The notes under the pieces: generated by a model
The model's input: the letters and a program-made list of their open reading frames with translations, nothing else
What the model was told of the DNA's origin: nothing
Database searches by the model: none
Position numbers and translations under genes: made by a program
Assembly: GCF_002443255.2 (NCBI RefSeq)
Contig: NW_019211459.1
Coordinates: 17,820,030 to 17,884,029, forward strand
From: Varroa destructor
Lineage: Eukaryota; Arthropoda; Arachnida; Mesostigmata; Varroidae
Direction: 5' to 3'
Length of the DNA: 64,000 bases
Shown: positions 62,001 to 64,000 of the stretch, in pieces
Numbering within the stretch: the stretch's first letter is position 1
How the letters are laid out: each line of letters begins with the position of its first letter

Positions 62001-63030
62001 AAAGCCTTGTAACCGTGCTCGCCATCAGACGTCAGTAATCCATCGGTTTAGCCAGGCGACTTGCACGCCCATGTACAAAACAATCTGAGAAGTTTTATTT
62101 TACATCCGTAGACTTTCTGCGTAAATCTAAAAATTTGGGATTGCAGATACTAGTGTATCTTAAAGATCGCCAAAGAGGATTCATGAGCATGATATTGCCC
62201 ACTGTGGCAACATTTGAAGAACCCACGATCTGTTATTCTTATCAACTTATTATTGTTACCATAACAAGTTAGCAACCTAAATAATTCGGGAAAAGACTAA
62301 ACGAGAAATATCGGACCCGCAATCTTAGCCAGGCGCGCTACCCATTTTAACAGGGCTACAGAGAAACGTATTTAAACAATTTTTTTAAGATCAAACATGC
62401 CTCCAGCGTTAGATACTCTCAATGGATATGTTGGCGTTGATATGCACTAGTCCAATAAAGGGCAAATATTTCCAATTAGTAGTTTTCGTCCAAGAAATGT
62501 AAAGAGAGCACAATTTCATTGTACTGCAACATGAAATACCAGCACCTGTATATGGAACGCTAAGGAGGTGACAATATTCATTCTCATATGTAGATACCTG
62601 AGACATTCATATATACCTTAATTAGACTGCGAATAAACCATAAAGCAAAACTATTACATGAAAGACAGAAAACAAAATTCGTGACACACATTTGTCCAGT
62701 CTTTTCCTTGCCTGAAAAAGCAAGGCCCACATTTATAACAGTTGTAGAGCTTAAAATATTGGACCTTTTCCGCCACGAGTTGAATCGGAATCCGAGTCAG
62801 AATCAGGGTCAGGATAGAATCCCGCTCCAGAGTTCACAGACGGACTCAACTGTACTATACTACTCGCACCTGGAATTAACGCACACGAAGATCTAGTTTA
62901 GTCGGCGCAGTGTGCTGCGGCTGAGAGTAGAGAGTGAAACAAATAAAAGCTGTCATGAATTCTAATGGCTATGATATGTTATTGAATACGTGACCTAATC
63001 TGACAGATGAATAAAATTAAACTAGCAAAA
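56081..63030. other. Gene-free AT-rich interval
   Basis: No coding exon could be supported. Short open frames (57531-57734 -, 60237-60485 -, 61870-62088 +) are unrecognised. A tRNA-like relic lies at about 62305-62362. + strand AATAAA hexamers occur near 62944 and 63010; a - strand one near 62095 could serve the repeat-protein gene. Confidence 0.5.
62305..62362 (-). pseudogene. Truncated tRNA-like sequence or SINE head
   Basis: The - strand reads GTAGCCCTGTTAAAATGGGT, then AGCGCGCCTGGCTAAGATTG, then CGGGTCCGATATT. This follows the tRNA plan of A box, D arm and GGTAGCGCGCCTGGCT. The B-box-like GGTCCGAT comes too early, so part of the anticodon arm is deleted. It is not a functional tRNA. Confidence 0.35.
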
Positions 63031-64000
63031 TTACACACCCCATATGACGTTAATGTTTCGAATCATCCTGGACCCTCGAATGACTTCTGCAGCCTTGAAT
63101 TGGTGAGTATTCGAATCCAGCATACTATCAAGCAAGCGCAGCTCATTAGGCAAAGTTATTTTTGATGGGCTGAGTGTCGCGGCTCCATCTTTATTGCTTT
63201 TGTTGTTTGATTTTACGCCGCCGCCACTATATGTTTTGTTCTCTCTAAATGAATCCTTCGGTGTTGGGGTGTCATTTGCAGCGACGTCCTTCGCCACGAT
63301 GTCCGTTGTAGCAACATTTTTCTTCACTTTTTCCTTTGGAGCGACATTCTTTTCCGCGACGTCTTTGGCAGCGAAGTTCTTGTCCATGACTTCCTTGGCA
63401 ATGACGTCCTCCTCCACGACTTCCTTTATAGTGACGTCCTTCGCCATGGTATTCTTTGCAGCGACGTCCTTCTCTACAATCTCCTTCATAGTGACGTTCT
63501 TCTCCACTTCCTCTTTCGTAGAGACATCCTTCTCCACGAAGTCCTTTGTAGCAACATCCTTCTCCCCGATGTCTTTGGCATCGATGTCTTTTCCCACGAC
63601 GTCATTTGCAGCGACGTCTTTCCACACGACGTCCCTTGCAGCGGCCTCCTTCTCCATGGCGTCATTTGCGTTGACGTCCTTCTCCACGACGTCGTTTGCA
63701 GCGACGTCCTTGTCCATAACGTCGTTTGCGAGGACGTCCTTCTCCACAACGTCGTTCGCAGCGACGTCCTTCTCCACAACGTCGTTCGCAGCGAGGTCGT
63801 TCTCCATGACATCCTTTACAGCGACATCCTTTGCAGGGATGTCCTTCGCAGCAGCGTCCTTCGTCGGAACGTCTTTTGGAGAGGCGTCCTTTGGAGAGGT
63901 TGCAGGAAGGACGTCCCTCATGGCAAATTTAGGAGAAACGCTTTTATCTTTTGCGGAAACACCTAAACTTGTACCAGCACTGGGTAGAGCAGAACTGAGT
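63031..64000 (-). CDS. Repetitive charged protein with tandem decapeptides (5' partial, last exon)
   Basis: The - strand frame is open from the window edge to a TAA at 63031-63033; a Met codon at 63921 is internal to this open frame, so the true start may lie beyond 64000. Reading from that Met, residues 9-33 hold five-residue units of the type SPKDA/PAKDV. Residues 30-219 hold 19 tandem decapeptides of consensus EKDVAANDVV. The tail is Ser/Asn/Lys-rich and ends NVIWGV. The repeat alternates Lys-Asp and Asn-Asp dipeptides with small hydrophobics, and the DNA period is 30 bp. Such arrays occur in cytoskeletal, secreted-matrix and other fast-evolving proteins. No family is recognised and no function is proposed. 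Confidence 0.7.
   Translation of the reverse strand, partial: LSSALPSAGTSLGVSAKDKSVSPKFAMRDVLPATSPKDASPKDVPTKDAAAKDIPAKDVAVKDVMENDLAANDVVEKDVAANDVVEKDVLANDVMDKDVAANDVVEKDVNANDAMEKEAAARDVVWKDVAANDVVGKDIDAKDIGEKDVATKDFVEKDVSTKEEVEKNVTMKEIVEKDVAAKNTMAKDVTIKEVVEEDVIAKEVMDKNFAAKDVAEKNVAPKEKVKKNVATTDIVAKDVAANDTPTPKDSFRENKTYSGGGVKSNNKSNKDGAATLSPSKITLPNELRLLDSMLDSNTHQFKAAEVIRGSRMIRNINVIWGV
63265..63897. repeat. Coding minisatellite, 30-bp period built on a 15-bp half unit
   Basis: On the + strand the motif gcgacgtccttctccacaac recurs every 30 bp. The array encodes 19 decapeptides and, at its 5' coding end, several five-residue half units. Units near 63690-63800 are the most alike; those toward 63300 have diverged. 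Confidence 0.9.

Noticed and set aside
63486..63812. 108-codon Arg/Trp/Ser-rich - strand frame
   Set aside because: It is the shifted reading of the 30-bp repeat array. The other frame is longer and continues to the window edge.
1..64000. Search for CRISPR arrays, rRNA genes, bacterial operons and retroviral genes
   Set aside because: None was seen. Short repeats here are microsatellites or coding minisatellites, without spacer structure.

Overview
The window is nuclear DNA of an animal, most likely an arthropod. Coding exons are short and lie in AT-rich introns of up to several kilobases with GT..AG borders. Microsatellites such as TA, TAA, CAG and CTGA are common, and there is a decayed mariner-type transposon. 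A parasitiform mite would fit the base composition and intron style, but nothing here proves a species. No bacterial gene, operon, CRISPR array or rRNA gene was seen.

Positions 1-18.6 kb hold the + strand gene for the dual-specificity phosphatase CDC14. Nine exons join in frame from 1872 to a stop at 18017, with a poly(A) signal at 18594. Only the N-terminal exon is missing, and it presumably lies left of the window. The catalytic signature and general acid are intact. The C-terminal tail is long, disordered and rich in Asn, Ser and Gly.

Positions 18.6-34 kb are mostly intergenic and AT-rich. One compact - strand gene is well supported (30184 to 29611, two exons). It encodes a 123-residue protein with an N-terminal membrane anchor, a coiled coil and a FFAT-like motif at the extreme C-terminus, which suggests a membrane-contact-site protein that binds VAP. 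Weaker - strand open frames lie near 22.2 and 28.5 kb.

Positions 34-56 kb look like one large + strand locus. A GC-rich block with CAG/CTG runs (34.4-36.5 kb) ends in a possible first coding exon with a strong splice donor. A 17-kb interval follows, with further GC-rich islands at 40.2-41.1, 42.6-43.2, 44.3-46.8, 48.4-50.5 and 52.6-53.0 kb. Three confident exons at 53971-55534 then encode a Gln/Ser/Pro-rich protein I do not recognise. The 17-kb interval also holds a mariner relic (about 38.2-39.1 kb), an imperfect 58-bp palindrome, a perfect 16-bp inverted repeat and a possible - strand mini-exon.

Positions 56-63 kb are AT-rich and essentially gene-free. At the right edge (63031-64000, - strand) lies the 3' part of a gene for a highly repetitive protein with 19 tandem charged decapeptides. 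The three or four genes have no evident functional link.
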